From JAITVM01 sp031551135 (lineage in GTDB: Bacteria > Bacillota > Clostridia > Lachnospirales > JAITVM01), in NCBI GenBank assembly GCA_031551135.1, contig JAVBOA010000016.1, forward strand, positions 20,007 through 84,006: a stretch of DNA of 64,000 nucleotides, written 5' to 3'. Positions 52,979 through 61,454 of the stretch are shown one piece after another; positions within the stretch are counted from its first letter, which is position 1, and the number at the start of each line of letters is the position of its first letter. Under the pieces are notes generated by a model. That model saw only the letters and a program-made list of their open reading frames with translations. It was not told the origin of the DNA and did no database searches. The position numbers and the translations under genes were made by a program.

Positions 52979-54151
52979 TCAATTTAAAATATCATCTAAA
53001 AGAGTTTTTATGGCAATCCAATTTTTATTGGTAAGAGATTTCAGCGCAATGCCAGGAAAATTTAAATGTGTTTCGCTGCTCGAATAAAAACTAGCTCTGA
53101 CTTTTCTAAAAAATTCGTCGGCCGTATAAATTTTATATTTAAAAATATCGGTTTCTGCCGCCCAATATTCCAGCATGGCGATTAAAAAATCCGAATAAGA
53201 ATAATTTTTTTTAAGCTTCAAAAATCCTGCCAATTGCGGAATTATCAGCTCGAACAAAAGGCGCTTGCCTGGTATTTCTTTTAAATGCAGATGATTCGCG
53301 GTATTTTTCAAGGCCTCGTCGCTGATATTCATAAGAATATTTTCGCTGCCGCTTAAATAATCTTTTATATAAAAATTTCTGCCTTTAAAATCCTTTATCA
53401 CGCTAAGTGTATCCAAATATCCGATATCTATATTTCGCATAATCTGTTTGTTTTCGAATATCATAACATGGCCTAAATCTTCTTTTGGCTCGATTATCGT
53501 AAGATTATTGTGCTTTATATTTTTAAACCTACCTGGCGCAAAAGTTCGAATAGCGTAGATTTCGTCGTATTTTTTTGTGGAGAGTAAATTTATCGGGCAA
53601 TTATTATAAAGTCCGCCGTCGGTAAAAGTACATTCATTAATCACCTCCGGTTTAAGTCCCGGAAAAGACGCACTAGCCATAATATAATTAATCAGCTCGC
53701 CTTGCGGTATGTCTTCTATAAAAAGTTCATGTGCCTTAAGTTCCGTTGCCGAGATTGTAACCAATCCATAATCTTTTTTGGAATTGCGCAATTTTTTTTC
53801 GTCAATAACGGAGCTTATGATTTCTCTCATTTTAGAAGTGTCGATTCCGCCGTCTTTTATAACTTTTTTTAATGATTGGCTGACGTTATTTAAGAAATTT
53901 TTCGTTAGTTTTAAGTTTCCGATTTCTGTAAGCAATTCTAAATCCGCGTCGAATAAATTTTCCATAGAAACGCAAGTCCACAAATCGTAAGCGGCTTCAA
54001 AATCGTCTTGTGCTAAAGCTGCGGCGTTTACAGCGCCGATAGATGTTCCGACAAAACCGTCAAATTCAAAGCTGTTTTCGAGAAAAGCCTTAAACGCACC
54101 AATATGGTAAGAGCCGCGCGCTCCGCCGCCTTCCAACGCTAATCCAAGCAT
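52979..54151 (-). CDS. Patatin-like phospholipase
   Basis: 390 residues, cytoplasmic by sequence. The patatin fold occupies about 1-200: oxyanion-hole GGGARG (8-13), nucleophile Ser37 in GTSIG and catalytic Asp178 in TDGGLYNNCP, forming the Ser-Asp dyad of the family, which hydrolyses acyl esters of lipids. The C-terminal 190 residues are helical and not recognised. The ATG at 54151 has AAGGAGGAA upstream. A MITE copy lies upstream of the start, between it and the 3' end of the LemA gene, and a terminator there separates it from the LemA cluster. Confidence 0.92.
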   Translation of the reverse strand: MLGLALEGGGARGSYHIGAFKAFLENSFEFDGFVGTSIGAVNAAALAQDDFEAAYDLWTCVSMENLFDADLELLTEIGNLKLTKNFLNNVSQSLKKVIKDGGIDTSKMREIISSVIDEKKLRNSKKDYGLVTISATELKAHELFIEDIPQGELINYIMASASFPGLKPEVINECTFTDGGLYNNCPINLLSTKKYDEIYAIRTFAPGRFKNIKHNNLTIIEPKEDLGHVMIFENKQIMRNIDIGYLDTLSVIKDFKGRNFYIKDYLSGSENILMNISDEALKNTANHLHLKEIPGKRLLFELIIPQLAGFLKLKKNYSYSDFLIAMLEYWAAETDIFKYKIYTADEFFRKVRASFYSSSETHLNFPGIALKSLTNKNWIAIKTLLDDILN

Positions 54152-54186
54152 AAAATTCCTCCTTATATCTGATATTATAACATATA

Positions 54187-54298
54187 ATACTATTTACATT
54201 TTAATGTGTAGAAAAAATTTTTTCACAGCGGAGCGCTTCACGCATGCTTCAAGCGTGAAATGAAATATTTTTTTTATCCTTAATAATGAAAATAGTAT
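54187..54298 (-). mobile_element. MITE-like palindrome, copy 10 (covariant stem)
   Basis: Inverted copy upstream of the patatin gene. Its central stem has the same paired change as copy 2 (TTCACGC with GCGTGAA). Confidence 0.86.
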
Positions 54299-54326
54299 AA
54301 AAACGGCGTTTTCACGCCGTTTTTGA
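54299..54326 (-). terminator. Terminator of the LemA cluster
   Basis: Stem AAAACGGCG/CGCCGTTTT with a 6-nt loop and flanking A and T runs. Confidence 0.8.
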
Positions 54327-54360
54327 TGAATTTATTTAAAATATGAATCTCGAGAATTTC

Positions 54361-54897
54361 TTAAAATTTCATTTCAACATCGGCGCGTTTATGTTCTTCT
54401 ACTTCGAAAAATTCTTTTTTGCCGAGATGCTGAAACGAGGCTATTAGAGAACTCGGGAAAGATACAATTAATTGATTATAAGCAGAAACATTCATATTAT
54501 AAATCCGTCGCGCCGCCTGCAAATGCTCCTCGACTTCTACTACAGATTCTTGCAATTGAAAATAATTTTGGCTGGATTTCAATTCGGGATAAGATTCTGC
54601 GATAACATTCAATTTTGAATAAATCTCATCCATTTTTTGATTAGCTTCTTTTTTTTCGTTTATATCCATGCCTTTTCTGAGCTTAACGATATTTGTTAAA
54701 AGATCAGTTTCGTGTTTCGCATAAGCCTTGCAAATATCAATTAGCTTTGTCAGAGTGTCGTAACGCTTTGTCAGAGCAACGTCGATTCCCGAATCCGCTT
54801 CGTTTATTTTTACAAGCAGTCTTTGAAAACGGTTTGATGTTGAAATTGTCCAAACAATAATTAAAATAATTACTAAACCAAGAATCAAAAATTCCAT
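54361..54897 (-). CDS. LemA-family protein
   Basis: 178 residues. An N-terminal membrane helix (about 3-20) is followed by a long helical domain typical of LemA proteins (RFQRLLVKINEADSGIDVALTKRYD, then AYNQLIVSFPSSLIA). The family is membrane-associated and of unknown function. It is the last gene of the minus-strand cluster with DUF3137 and DUF3592 proteins; I recall LemA and DUF3137 genes occurring together elsewhere, which supports a common role. It lies 77 bp after the DUF3137 gene; the gap holds a short MITE derivative. GGGAGGAC precedes the ATG. Confidence 0.88.
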   Translation of the reverse strand: MEFLILGLVIILIIVWTISTSNRFQRLLVKINEADSGIDVALTKRYDTLTKLIDICKAYAKHETDLLTNIVKLRKGMDINEKKEANQKMDEIYSKLNVIAESYPELKSSQNYFQLQESVVEVEEHLQAARRIYNMNVSAYNQLIVSFPSSLIASFQHLGKKEFFEVEEHKRADVEMKF

Positions 54898-54918
54898 AAT
54901 CAGTCCTCCCGAAGTTTT

Positions 54919-54963
54919 ATACTATTTCCCTTTTAAAGAATAGAAATAAATGGGAATTAGTAT
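54919..54963 (+). mobile_element. Short MITE-like derivative, about 45 bp
   Basis: ATACTATTTCCC at the left and GGGAATTAGTAT at the right, with matched changes in both ends and no core. It lies between the LemA and DUF3137 genes. Confidence 0.6.
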
Positions 54964-54974
54964 AAAGTTAAAAT

Positions 54975-56174
54975 TTATTTTTTAAAATACATTGTTTCAA
55001 GAAATCCTTTTATCAAATTTATATCAATTTGCAGTTTCCGCTTTTCTTCGGACGGTGTTCTTTTTGTGGAGGCGTCGAAAGTATCTTCGCCAAGATAATC
55101 TATAAAAATATATATCGAACTTTCTTTAAAAATAAACATCAGCGGTTTATTCATAAGATTATCAACATAAAATATAGATTCTATAGCCTGCGGCGTGAGA
55201 ACTCTCATAGCTTCCTGCGGATTATCTGAAAAAATATTGAATCGCTGATTAAAATTGTCCAGCTCGGTAGAGATTTTCTCCATATCTTGATATGAATTTT
55301 TCTTAAAGATATCGGATATCGATTTGTTGAAAGCAGTATTTTTGAAATCTTTTTTTAAAATATAGATTGCATCTCTATAATTCTCTTTCGATTTGAAGGA
55401 GAAAACTTTGCCGGAAAAAATTTTTCTGATTTTTTCTTTGGTTTTTGTGTTTCCGTCTTTATCTTGATATGTATGTGTAGTTATTTCGTCCGCCCTCGAA
55501 TCCGACATTTGAAAATGTATTCCCCGGTAATCCGCCTCTGTAAAATCATTTCCCCAAATAGAATTTATATCTTCAAAAACTCCGGCAAAATTATACATAT
55601 CATAGCCAAAGAATTTGTCCGGCTCGTATGTCAAATTATCGAAATTCTTTTTCAATTCAGGGAGCACGAAGGCTGATTTAAATTTAGCACTATATTCTTT
55701 GGACAGCGATGAAACGGTTACGATTCTAACATAAATTCCTACGAGCATCAAAATATTTGTTATGATAACAACTGCGGTATTTTGGGAAATAAAGCAATAA
55801 ATAATCAGAGGCACTGCCGGTAAAAGTATAATGTTACCGATTAATTTAGTATTGAGAATTTTTTTGCGCATAAATTTCATTTCGGTTAATTCTTCATTTG
55901 CAATTAAATCTCCGCTTTCGCTCAATTCCAAGTCGGCGATTTTTTCGCGGCCGATTCTCTCTTTTGCTAAGATACATACCATGATTATAATAGTGCAAAT
56001 GAGAGTATAGTCCGAAATAATAAAATAAGGTATTTGAAAAATATAGATTGGTATCATAAAAATAAATTGAGCTAAAACCCAAGAAATCGCTTTTAGAATA
56101 ATAAATATCAGAACAAATTTTGCAATATTAATTAATCTTCTGTTTGATTTAAATTTTTCAGTAATTGAGTTCAT
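54975..56174 (-). CDS. DUF3137 membrane protein (paralogue 1)
   Basis: 399 residues. About four hydrophobic segments in the first 165 residues (two near 15-60, two near 110-150), then a cytoplasmic DUF3137-type domain (about 165-395) with KKFNIFSDN-like stretches, here FNQRFNIFSDN followed by AMRVLTPQAIESI. The paralogue at 57823-59010 shares this region (FNKKFNIVAKD, AFRVLTPQ). The function is unknown. The gene lies 16 bp after the DUF3592 gene, so they are co-transcribed. Confidence 0.8.
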   Translation of the reverse strand: MNSITEKFKSNRRLINIAKFVLIFIILKAISWVLAQFIFMIPIYIFQIPYFIISDYTLICTIIIMVCILAKERIGREKIADLELSESGDLIANEELTEMKFMRKKILNTKLIGNIILLPAVPLIIYCFISQNTAVVIITNILMLVGIYVRIVTVSSLSKEYSAKFKSAFVLPELKKNFDNLTYEPDKFFGYDMYNFAGVFEDINSIWGNDFTEADYRGIHFQMSDSRADEITTHTYQDKDGNTKTKEKIRKIFSGKVFSFKSKENYRDAIYILKKDFKNTAFNKSISDIFKKNSYQDMEKISTELDNFNQRFNIFSDNPQEAMRVLTPQAIESIFYVDNLMNKPLMFIFKESSIYIFIDYLGEDTFDASTKRTPSEEKRKLQIDINLIKGFLETMYFKK

Positions 56175-56190
56175 GACGCACCCCCGAAGT

Positions 56191-56643
56191 TTAAAACGCG
56201 TTTAAAATAGTGAATATTGCTACGGCTAATAAAAGTATACCTACACAAATTAATATAATCGGAGTAGTCACGGAGCTGTTGTCATATCTTGCAGAAATAT
56301 CTACTTGCGTTGGATTTGACGGATTATAATATATTGTGAGTTCATCGCCGATTTTCATATTTTGTATATTTGAATACGTTGAAAATGATTTTTTATAAGT
56401 TTTTCCGTCAACAGTATATTCAAATTCAGGACAATAATACGTTTTTAATCTCATTTCGGTTCTTCCGGAAATCGTTTCGTATTCTTCATTTTCTTCTCTT
56501 TCCAGGATATCAATTACTTTTGCGTTTGCGATAGATGTACAGGTTCTTTTTCTGGATTTATTTCTAAAAATCATGATTATTCCTGCTATAATCGTTATAG
56601 AGCCTAATAAAATTTCTACAAATACAGAAGTTGTTTCAGACAT
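56191..56643 (-). CDS. DUF3592 membrane protein
   Basis: 150 residues with a hydrophobic helix at each end (about 6-25 and 127-148) and a soluble loop between them (about 30-120) that carries the DUF3592 pattern of a KVIDILER-type strand, YCPEFEYTVDGKTY and DELTIYYNPSNP. The domain faces outside or inside the membrane (undetermined) and has no known function. It is co-transcribed with the DUF3137 gene downstream. GAGGTGAT precedes the ATG. Confidence 0.82.
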   Translation of the reverse strand: MSETTSVFVEILLGSITIIAGIIMIFRNKSRKRTCTSIANAKVIDILEREENEEYETISGRTEMRLKTYYCPEFEYTVDGKTYKKSFSTYSNIQNMKIGDELTIYYNPSNPTQVDISARYDNSSVTTPIILICVGILLLAVAIFTILNAF

Positions 56644-56741
56644 AAGATCACCTCATCTGGAAATTTGACGGATAGGAATAATTTTCTAAACTGCGGCAAT
56701 AAATATTATCGCCAAAAGCAAATATAAAATTGACAAAGTTG

Positions 56742-56759
56742 TTAAAATGGAAATAGTAT
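56742..56759 (+). repeat. Solo MITE end overlapping the PstS-like gene 3' end
   Basis: AAAATGGAAATAGTAT is a MITE right terminus. Read on the minus strand it encodes the last codons (ATA CTA TTT CCA TTT) and the stop TAA. Confidence 0.6.
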
Positions 56760-57833
56760 CATAGGAACGTGTATAAATCCGGCGGATTCTATGCAGGCTT
56801 TACCGGATTCGGAGTGCATCCACTCTGCAAATTTTCCGGGAGAATTTTCGGCATCCGAATCCCGAAAAACGGCGGAACAATCAAGCGAAAGCAAATATGA
56901 ATTATCGAGGATTGTTTCGGCGTTTGCTTCGATATCGTCAATTTTGAGAAGCTTGATATTTTCAGTTTTGCCGACGCTGCTGTAAAAAGCGAGACCTAAG
57001 GATTCTTTGTTGTTTTCATAAGCCGCAGGGCTTGAAATAGTATAGCCTTCTCCGCCCGGCTCGACACCGTTTGGAATATACTGCTCATTTTGTACTGCTT
57101 CGGTCAGCTTTGCGCCATTTAAAATTTTAGAGTTCAGAAGATAATTTATTTCGCCCTGCATCTCATTAAAATCGTTGTAAAGTTTTATTTCAGAATTTTC
57201 TCCGCCGAATTCCGACCAATTTGTTTTTATGCCGGATAAAATATCTTTAAGTTCTTTTGTGGTTAAAGATTCAACGGGATTATCTTTGTGAGTAACAAAA
57301 ACCAAAGCGTCTTTCGCAATAATTTCGTTTTTTACATTTATGCCTTTGGAGGCAAAATAATCACTGTCATTTTTTGAAAATCCCATGACTAAAAGAAGAT
57401 TTACCGGCGACGGGCCAAAATAAATATTCTGCGTGGAATCGAAAAAATTTTGGTATTGAAATTCCGTTTGATTCAAAAAAGCCTCCAAAGCATACGATTT
57501 GTAAGTGAAATTTATCATTGCTTGCGCTCTTTCGTAGCTCAGACCCAATTGAGTTTTTGCAAAATTGAGAGCAAGCTCCCGAAGGCTTGTAGAGCCGTCC
57601 ATATGCGGGAAATTTCCATATTCGATTTCCCAAATTCCGTCTTCGCTTTTTTGTGCCTTATTGCTCGGAGAAAACGGAGAATTTGCCAGAATTATTTCGG
57701 GCGGGATATCTTTAATTTCCGGCGATCTGCTCTTTTCGGGCGCGGCATTGTTACAAGAGCAAAGCAAAATACAAAATGAAAGCAGGACAAACAAATTTAT
57801 ATAATACAGCATTTTGCGAAATTTAGGCTTCAT
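56742..57833 (-). CDS. PstS-like substrate-binding lipoprotein, orphan
   Basis: 363 residues from the ATG at 57833, overlapping the 3' end of the upstream DUF3137 gene by 11 bp; a longer frame has no support. Lipobox LLCSC (Cys27). The body matches phosphate-type periplasmic binding proteins: KDALVFVTHKDNPV, LTTKELKDILSG, NWSEFGG, then a C-terminal SSPAAYENNKESLGLAFYS region. No pst permease or ATPase genes are nearby, so it may bind another ligand or act as a sensor. Its last five codons and stop (MILFPF end) coincide with a MITE terminus, so the C-terminus seems to have been rewritten by an insertion. Confidence 0.82.
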   Translation of the reverse strand: MKPKFRKMLYYINLFVLLSFCILLCSCNNAAPEKSRSPEIKDIPPEIILANSPFSPSNKAQKSEDGIWEIEYGNFPHMDGSTSLRELALNFAKTQLGLSYERAQAMINFTYKSYALEAFLNQTEFQYQNFFDSTQNIYFGPSPVNLLLVMGFSKNDSDYFASKGINVKNEIIAKDALVFVTHKDNPVESLTTKELKDILSGIKTNWSEFGGENSEIKLYNDFNEMQGEINYLLNSKILNGAKLTEAVQNEQYIPNGVEPGGEGYTISSPAAYENNKESLGLAFYSSVGKTENIKLLKIDDIEANAETILDNSYLLSLDCSAVFRDSDAENSPGKFAEWMHSESGKACIESAGFIHVPMILFPF

Positions 57834-59010
57834 TATTCTGCACCTGCCCATTTCGGTTTTTATGATAGATATTTTCAATCATATCAAGAACAATCTGGAT
57901 ATCGCTGAGAACTTGTTTGCGTTGCTCAATTAAAGTTATATCGCCGCTTACAACGGCTTCAAAGGCATCAATACCCGTTATTGACAAATAAATCTTGTCA
58001 TTTTTAAATGAAATCGAGATTGGATTTTTTAATTTTTCTGAGGCAAGAACGATTCCTTCCAGAACCTGCGGCGTGAGAACGCGAAAAGCCTCGGTCGCGT
58101 CTTTGGCAACAATGTTGAATTTCTTGTTAAATGCGTCAAGCTCGGTTTCGGGAATATTTCCGTTGCGCAAAGATTTATCGTATACAAAAACGGCTTCTTC
58201 GGAAATAATATCGTAATCAAAAATCATTAAGCGACCTTTAAAAATATTATCATAAACTATACGTGTTTGAGTTTCTCCGTTACTATCTATATAATTTTCT
58301 TTTCTTTTGAACTGCAAATGAATATCAGATTGAACAAAATTTGTATCTTGATATCTTGCAGAAAGATAGTCATTGCCGGAATATTCGTTGTATTTTCCAA
58401 AAAGCCCCGAATTGTCCACAATTGTGCGGTCAAGAGTTTTAGTCGGCTCAAATTCCATATTCTCTAAAATATTTGCCAAAGATTTTTTTACAATCTCTTC
58501 TTTAAAGCTATCCTTGTATTTCTTGACAAAAGGTGATTTTAAATTATGAAATACAAAAATCAATATACCTGCAAAAATAAAATAAATTATGCTGAACAAG
58601 GTGCTTTCTGATGAAAATAATACAATAATCCCAAAGAATACAGCCAAACCGATTGTGATATAATAAATCAAATCAATCATCTGAACTTTTATTCGCATTT
58701 TATCAAGATTTACTATTTCAGAGGAGCCTGTGGCCGCCGATTCTTTCAGACTTTTTGACTGCTTGCGTCCGCTCAGAAAAGCTCCGATAATTGCGCCGGC
58801 CAGCATTGAGATTCCTATAAAAACAGCTAAAGTCGGTCCGAATATTAATATAAATATTACTAAACCAATCAAGCCTGCCTGAAATATTAGGGGAGACATA
58901 AAAATTAAAATCATTAAGGCGATAAAAACGGCGGCCATGCGCAACCATTTTACCCAAGAATATGGACTGTTGAAACCAAGAATATTTTTTACAAATTTCA
59001 TTTTTGACAC
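57823..59010 (-). CDS. DUF3137 membrane protein (paralogue 2)
   Basis: 395 residues. Hydrophobic segments near 23-45, 48-75 and 115-155 (four or so), with a basic Arg/Lys/Gln loop after the second; then the DUF3137-type region (about 160-385) sharing FNKKFNIVAKD and AFRVLTPQVLEGI with paralogue 1. It is the first gene of the minus-strand envelope cluster. The next gene starts 11 bp before its stop, so translation is coupled. The function is unknown. The ATG 59010 follows AAGGTGT. Confidence 0.78.
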   Translation of the reverse strand: MSKMKFVKNILGFNSPYSWVKWLRMAAVFIALMILIFMSPLIFQAGLIGLVIFILIFGPTLAVFIGISMLAGAIIGAFLSGRKQSKSLKESAATGSSEIVNLDKMRIKVQMIDLIYYITIGLAVFFGIIVLFSSESTLFSIIYFIFAGILIFVFHNLKSPFVKKYKDSFKEEIVKKSLANILENMEFEPTKTLDRTIVDNSGLFGKYNEYSGNDYLSARYQDTNFVQSDIHLQFKRKENYIDSNGETQTRIVYDNIFKGRLMIFDYDIISEEAVFVYDKSLRNGNIPETELDAFNKKFNIVAKDATEAFRVLTPQVLEGIVLASEKLKNPISISFKNDKIYLSITGIDAFEAVVSGDITLIEQRKQVLSDIQIVLDMIENIYHKNRNGQVQNNEA

Positions 59011-59144
59011 CTTCTTGATCTATTTTCTAATAGGAAAACAAAAAGATTTTTTTGAGACAAAAAAGCGGCTCCTTTCCGGGAACCGCATGATCTATGTTCA
59101 TTTCTTCATGTCAAATTCTCAGGTGATTGAAATCAAAATTTGTT

Positions 59145-59948
59145 TTACCAAACACGAATATTTCCGTTTACATATTCGTAAATGTTATAGCTGTCGTAAC
59201 CTACAGCAAAAAGAAATTCGTTGTAATACGGGTCATTTACCTGATAGACATAACATTCTTCGCCGTCGATATCACTAAGCCCAACCAATGTAATAGTTAT
59301 CGGACCTTCGACCAAGAAATCCTCATAATAATTTACCAAAGCTCTGTATGTCAATTCCAAAGCTCCTTCTTCGCTTGTGAGTCCATCCCCCGGATCGCCT
59401 TGGATATAAAAATCCTCGTTATATACTATACCGCGCGGGAACATTCCGTCGGCGTGCTCTTCATAAATCGCAGATCTAAGGTACACGGTTCTGCTGGCTT
59501 CGTTCCATTCAACCTCAAATCCGATTGTTTCGGCGATAAAACGAAGCGGTACAAGAGTTCTGCCGTTTACAATAATCGGCGGTGCATCTATTGTAACATT
59601 TCCGCCTGTAACAACACCGGTTTCTCCGTTGTGGTGATTAACGGTTACAACGCGATCGTTTACATGCATTACCAAAAGCGGGTCGCCTCCGGCAGGCGTA
59701 TATACAACAATACGCTTATCCGCATCGTACCATTCTACGGTACAGCCGACAGCCTCAGAGATTGCACGCAGCGGAACCATTGTTCTGCCTTGAGTAATTA
59801 TTGGCGGAACATCCATATAAAGTTCTTCGCCGTCTACAAAAACCGAGATGCTGTTATCTCCTGCGAAAACATTTGTAAAACAAAATGCGCTGAAAATCAA
59901 AGCAAAAGCAGCAAAAATAATTTTATATTTCCATTTTTTAGTTTTCAT
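59145..59948 (-). CDS. Stalk-domain (copper amine oxidase N-terminal-like) secreted protein
   Basis: 267 residues from the ATG at 59948 (TGGAGGTAAT upstream); an earlier in-frame start has no ribosome site. Signal peptide 1-27 (ends NVFAGD). Two stalk-domain repeats (about 30-160): VPPIITQGRTMVPLRAISE and APPIIVNGRTLVPLRFIAE are the hallmarks, each followed by a VEW strand. The C-terminal 100 residues are not recognised and end with an aromatic-rich region. The role is unknown, and the architecture is the same as the stalk-domain gene at 46335-47177, though the two share little beyond the stalk repeats. A 279-codon frame on the other strand is a shadow. Confidence 0.85.
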   Translation of the reverse strand: MKTKKWKYKIIFAAFALIFSAFCFTNVFAGDNSISVFVDGEELYMDVPPIITQGRTMVPLRAISEAVGCTVEWYDADKRIVVYTPAGGDPLLVMHVNDRVVTVNHHNGETGVVTGGNVTIDAPPIIVNGRTLVPLRFIAETIGFEVEWNEASRTVYLRSAIYEEHADGMFPRGIVYNEDFYIQGDPGDGLTSEEGALELTYRALVNYYEDFLVEGPITITLVGLSDIDGEECYVYQVNDPYYNEFLFAVGYDSYNIYEYVNGNIRVW

Positions 59949-60016
59949 AATATTACCTCCATATAATATCTGTATTAGTTTTAAAAATTCATTTTCCAAG
60001 AATAAATATAAAGTAA

Positions 60017-60460
60017 TTATGAGATAATCAGAGTTTTTGCTATTACAAGGTATTCTGCCGATACTCCTCGTAAATTTAAATTTTGCAAATAAAGGTGGCT
60101 GCCGCGTTTAGTCATTTCTTTTAGAAATCCGATATCTGCGCCGCAATCCGCTAAAAAATTCTGTACGGTACTAAAATGCTGTGAAGTACAAAATCCTTTT
60201 AGTGTGATTTCGTAGATTTGCGTAATATTCTGCCCGATAAAGCTTTCATCAAGCTGACTGTAGAAAACATCAGCATACGAAATCAAGACTTCGCGATACT
60301 TTTCATTGATTCCTATAATTTCTAATTTTCCTCCTGCTTCATCAGAGATAATTTTATTTATGCGGATATTGCCGCGCATAATAATTGAAGCTAAAGCGTC
60401 CATTTTATAGTAATCACCACCTACAACACTGCCGAGTTTAATTTGAAATATTAGTAGCAA
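60017..60460 (-). CDS. Unknown protein, possibly truncated
   Basis: Open frame of 147 codons from a TTG (60460); ATG at 60403 is another possible start (127 residues). The translation is protein-like (IIGINEKYREVLISYADVF, FCTSQHFSTVQNFLADCG) and shows no signal or membrane segment. I do not recognise the family. The lack of a clear ribosome site, and the fact that the sequence seems to start in the middle of a domain, suggest the 3' part of a longer gene whose 5' part has been lost. Confidence 0.45.
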   Translation of the reverse strand: MLLIFQIKLGSVVGGDYYKMDALASIIMRGNIRINKIISDEAGGKLEIIGINEKYREVLISYADVFYSQLDESFIGQNITQIYEITLKGFCTSQHFSTVQNFLADCGADIGFLKEMTKRGSHLYLQNLNLRGVSAEYLVIAKTLIIS

Positions 60461-60806
60461 TTCAATATATGTTGATGCAGTTTCATTTTTTTTTATTTTT
60501 ATAAGCTCAAAAGAAAGAAATGCATAAACGAAACCTCGCTTGCCTATAAAAACAAAGTTTCATCACTTGACTGTGAGAGGAATTCATGATTTGTCAGCAA
60601 AAAATGAAACTGCGGCTGCAATTCCAGAATTGCTTATACTAAACGGAATTGCTTTATATAATAAAAATATCATCTTTATGAGGAATTAGGTACACTCTGA
60701 AAGTAACCTTTTTCGAATTTCATAAAAAAAGAAGCTGCATAAAACAGCTTCCATAAAATATTTTTCAGAGCGCAAAGGCATTAAACCCAAGGTCTTATAA
60801 TTTTTA
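60461..60806. other. Intergenic region, 346 bp
   Basis: Between the unknown ORF and the response regulator. It holds the regulator's terminator and a long-spaced inverted repeat: GCAGTTTCATTTTTT (60477-60491) and AAAAATGAAACTGC (60600-60613). No gene is seen. Confidence 0.65.
60724..60751 (-). terminator. Terminator of the response-regulator/hybrid-kinase operon
   Basis: Stem GAAGCTG/CAGCTTC with a 7-nt loop and T7 on the minus strand. Confidence 0.8.
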
Positions 60807-61454
60807 TCACATGCACATTTTTTTTAATTCGCTGCGTTTGCTGACAGCACATTTTTCGAAAATCACTCCGACAATTTTTTTTACATAATTATAAGAATAA
60901 GATAAATATTCTCCGATTTCTTGATTTGTATATCCCAAAACAACAAGCAGAGCTATTTTTCTTTCGGTTTCTGTCAAATCCTTTGCGATGATTTCAAATT
61001 TATCTTTATCAATGCCGTTTTCAATTTTATTTCTTTCCATTTCGATAAGCTGCCGTAGCTTTTTTCCATTTTCGAGATGCACTTTTAGTCTGGCCAAAAG
61101 GATTTCTTTTACAAACGGCTTTTTAATATAGTCTACAGCACCGGAAGAAATCCCCTGAAGTTCGGCTTCGGATTGGGTGATACCTGTCAGAAAAATAACC
61201 GGTATATATTTTGCGGATTCGATTTTTTTTATTTCGTCAAAAGTCATAAAGCCGTCCATTTCCGGCATATCTATATCAAGAAGAATAATATCCGGTAAAC
61301 ACCCCGATTTCAGAAGCTCAACAGCTTGCTTGCCGGATTTTGCAGAGCTTATATTATAATTACCGCGCAAAATTTCGCCGGCCATTTTTAATAGTGCAGG
61401 GTCATCATCTACAATTAAAATCGAATTTTTTAAAATCGTATTTTTAATTTCCAT
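60807..61454 (-). CDS. Response regulator with C-terminal LuxR-type helix-turn-helix
   Basis: 215 residues; the start is taken at the ATG 61454, 8 bp after GGGGGTA (an ATG two codons earlier is too close). Receiver domain (about 8-125) with Asp16-Asp18, phospho-acceptor Asp60 (LLDIDMP), Thr and Lys of the pocket in FLTGIT and IKKPF. The C-terminal helix-turn-helix (about 150-215; LTETERKIALLVVLGYTNQEIGEYL) is LuxR-type. It overlaps the hybrid kinase gene by 11 bp and should receive phosphate from it. Targets are unknown. Confidence 0.88.
   Translation of the reverse strand: MEIKNTILKNSILIVDDDPALLKMAGEILRGNYNISSAKSGKQAVELLKSGCLPDIILLDIDMPEMDGFMTFDEIKKIESAKYIPVIFLTGITQSEAELQGISSGAVDYIKKPFVKEILLARLKVHLENGKKLRQLIEMERNKIENGIDKDKFEIIAKDLTETERKIALLVVLGYTNQEIGEYLSYSYNYVKKIVGVIFEKCAVSKRSELKKMCM

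Noticed and set aside
18..54298. MITE copies considered as CRISPR repeats or as terminators only
   Set aside because: Copies are scattered, 113 bp long, in both orientations and without regular spacers; they also lie upstream of genes, so they are not simply terminators.
59127..59966. 279-codon plus-strand ORF
   Set aside because: It is the complement of the stalk-domain gene; the minus-strand product has a signal peptide and clear domain repeats, the plus-strand one has neither.
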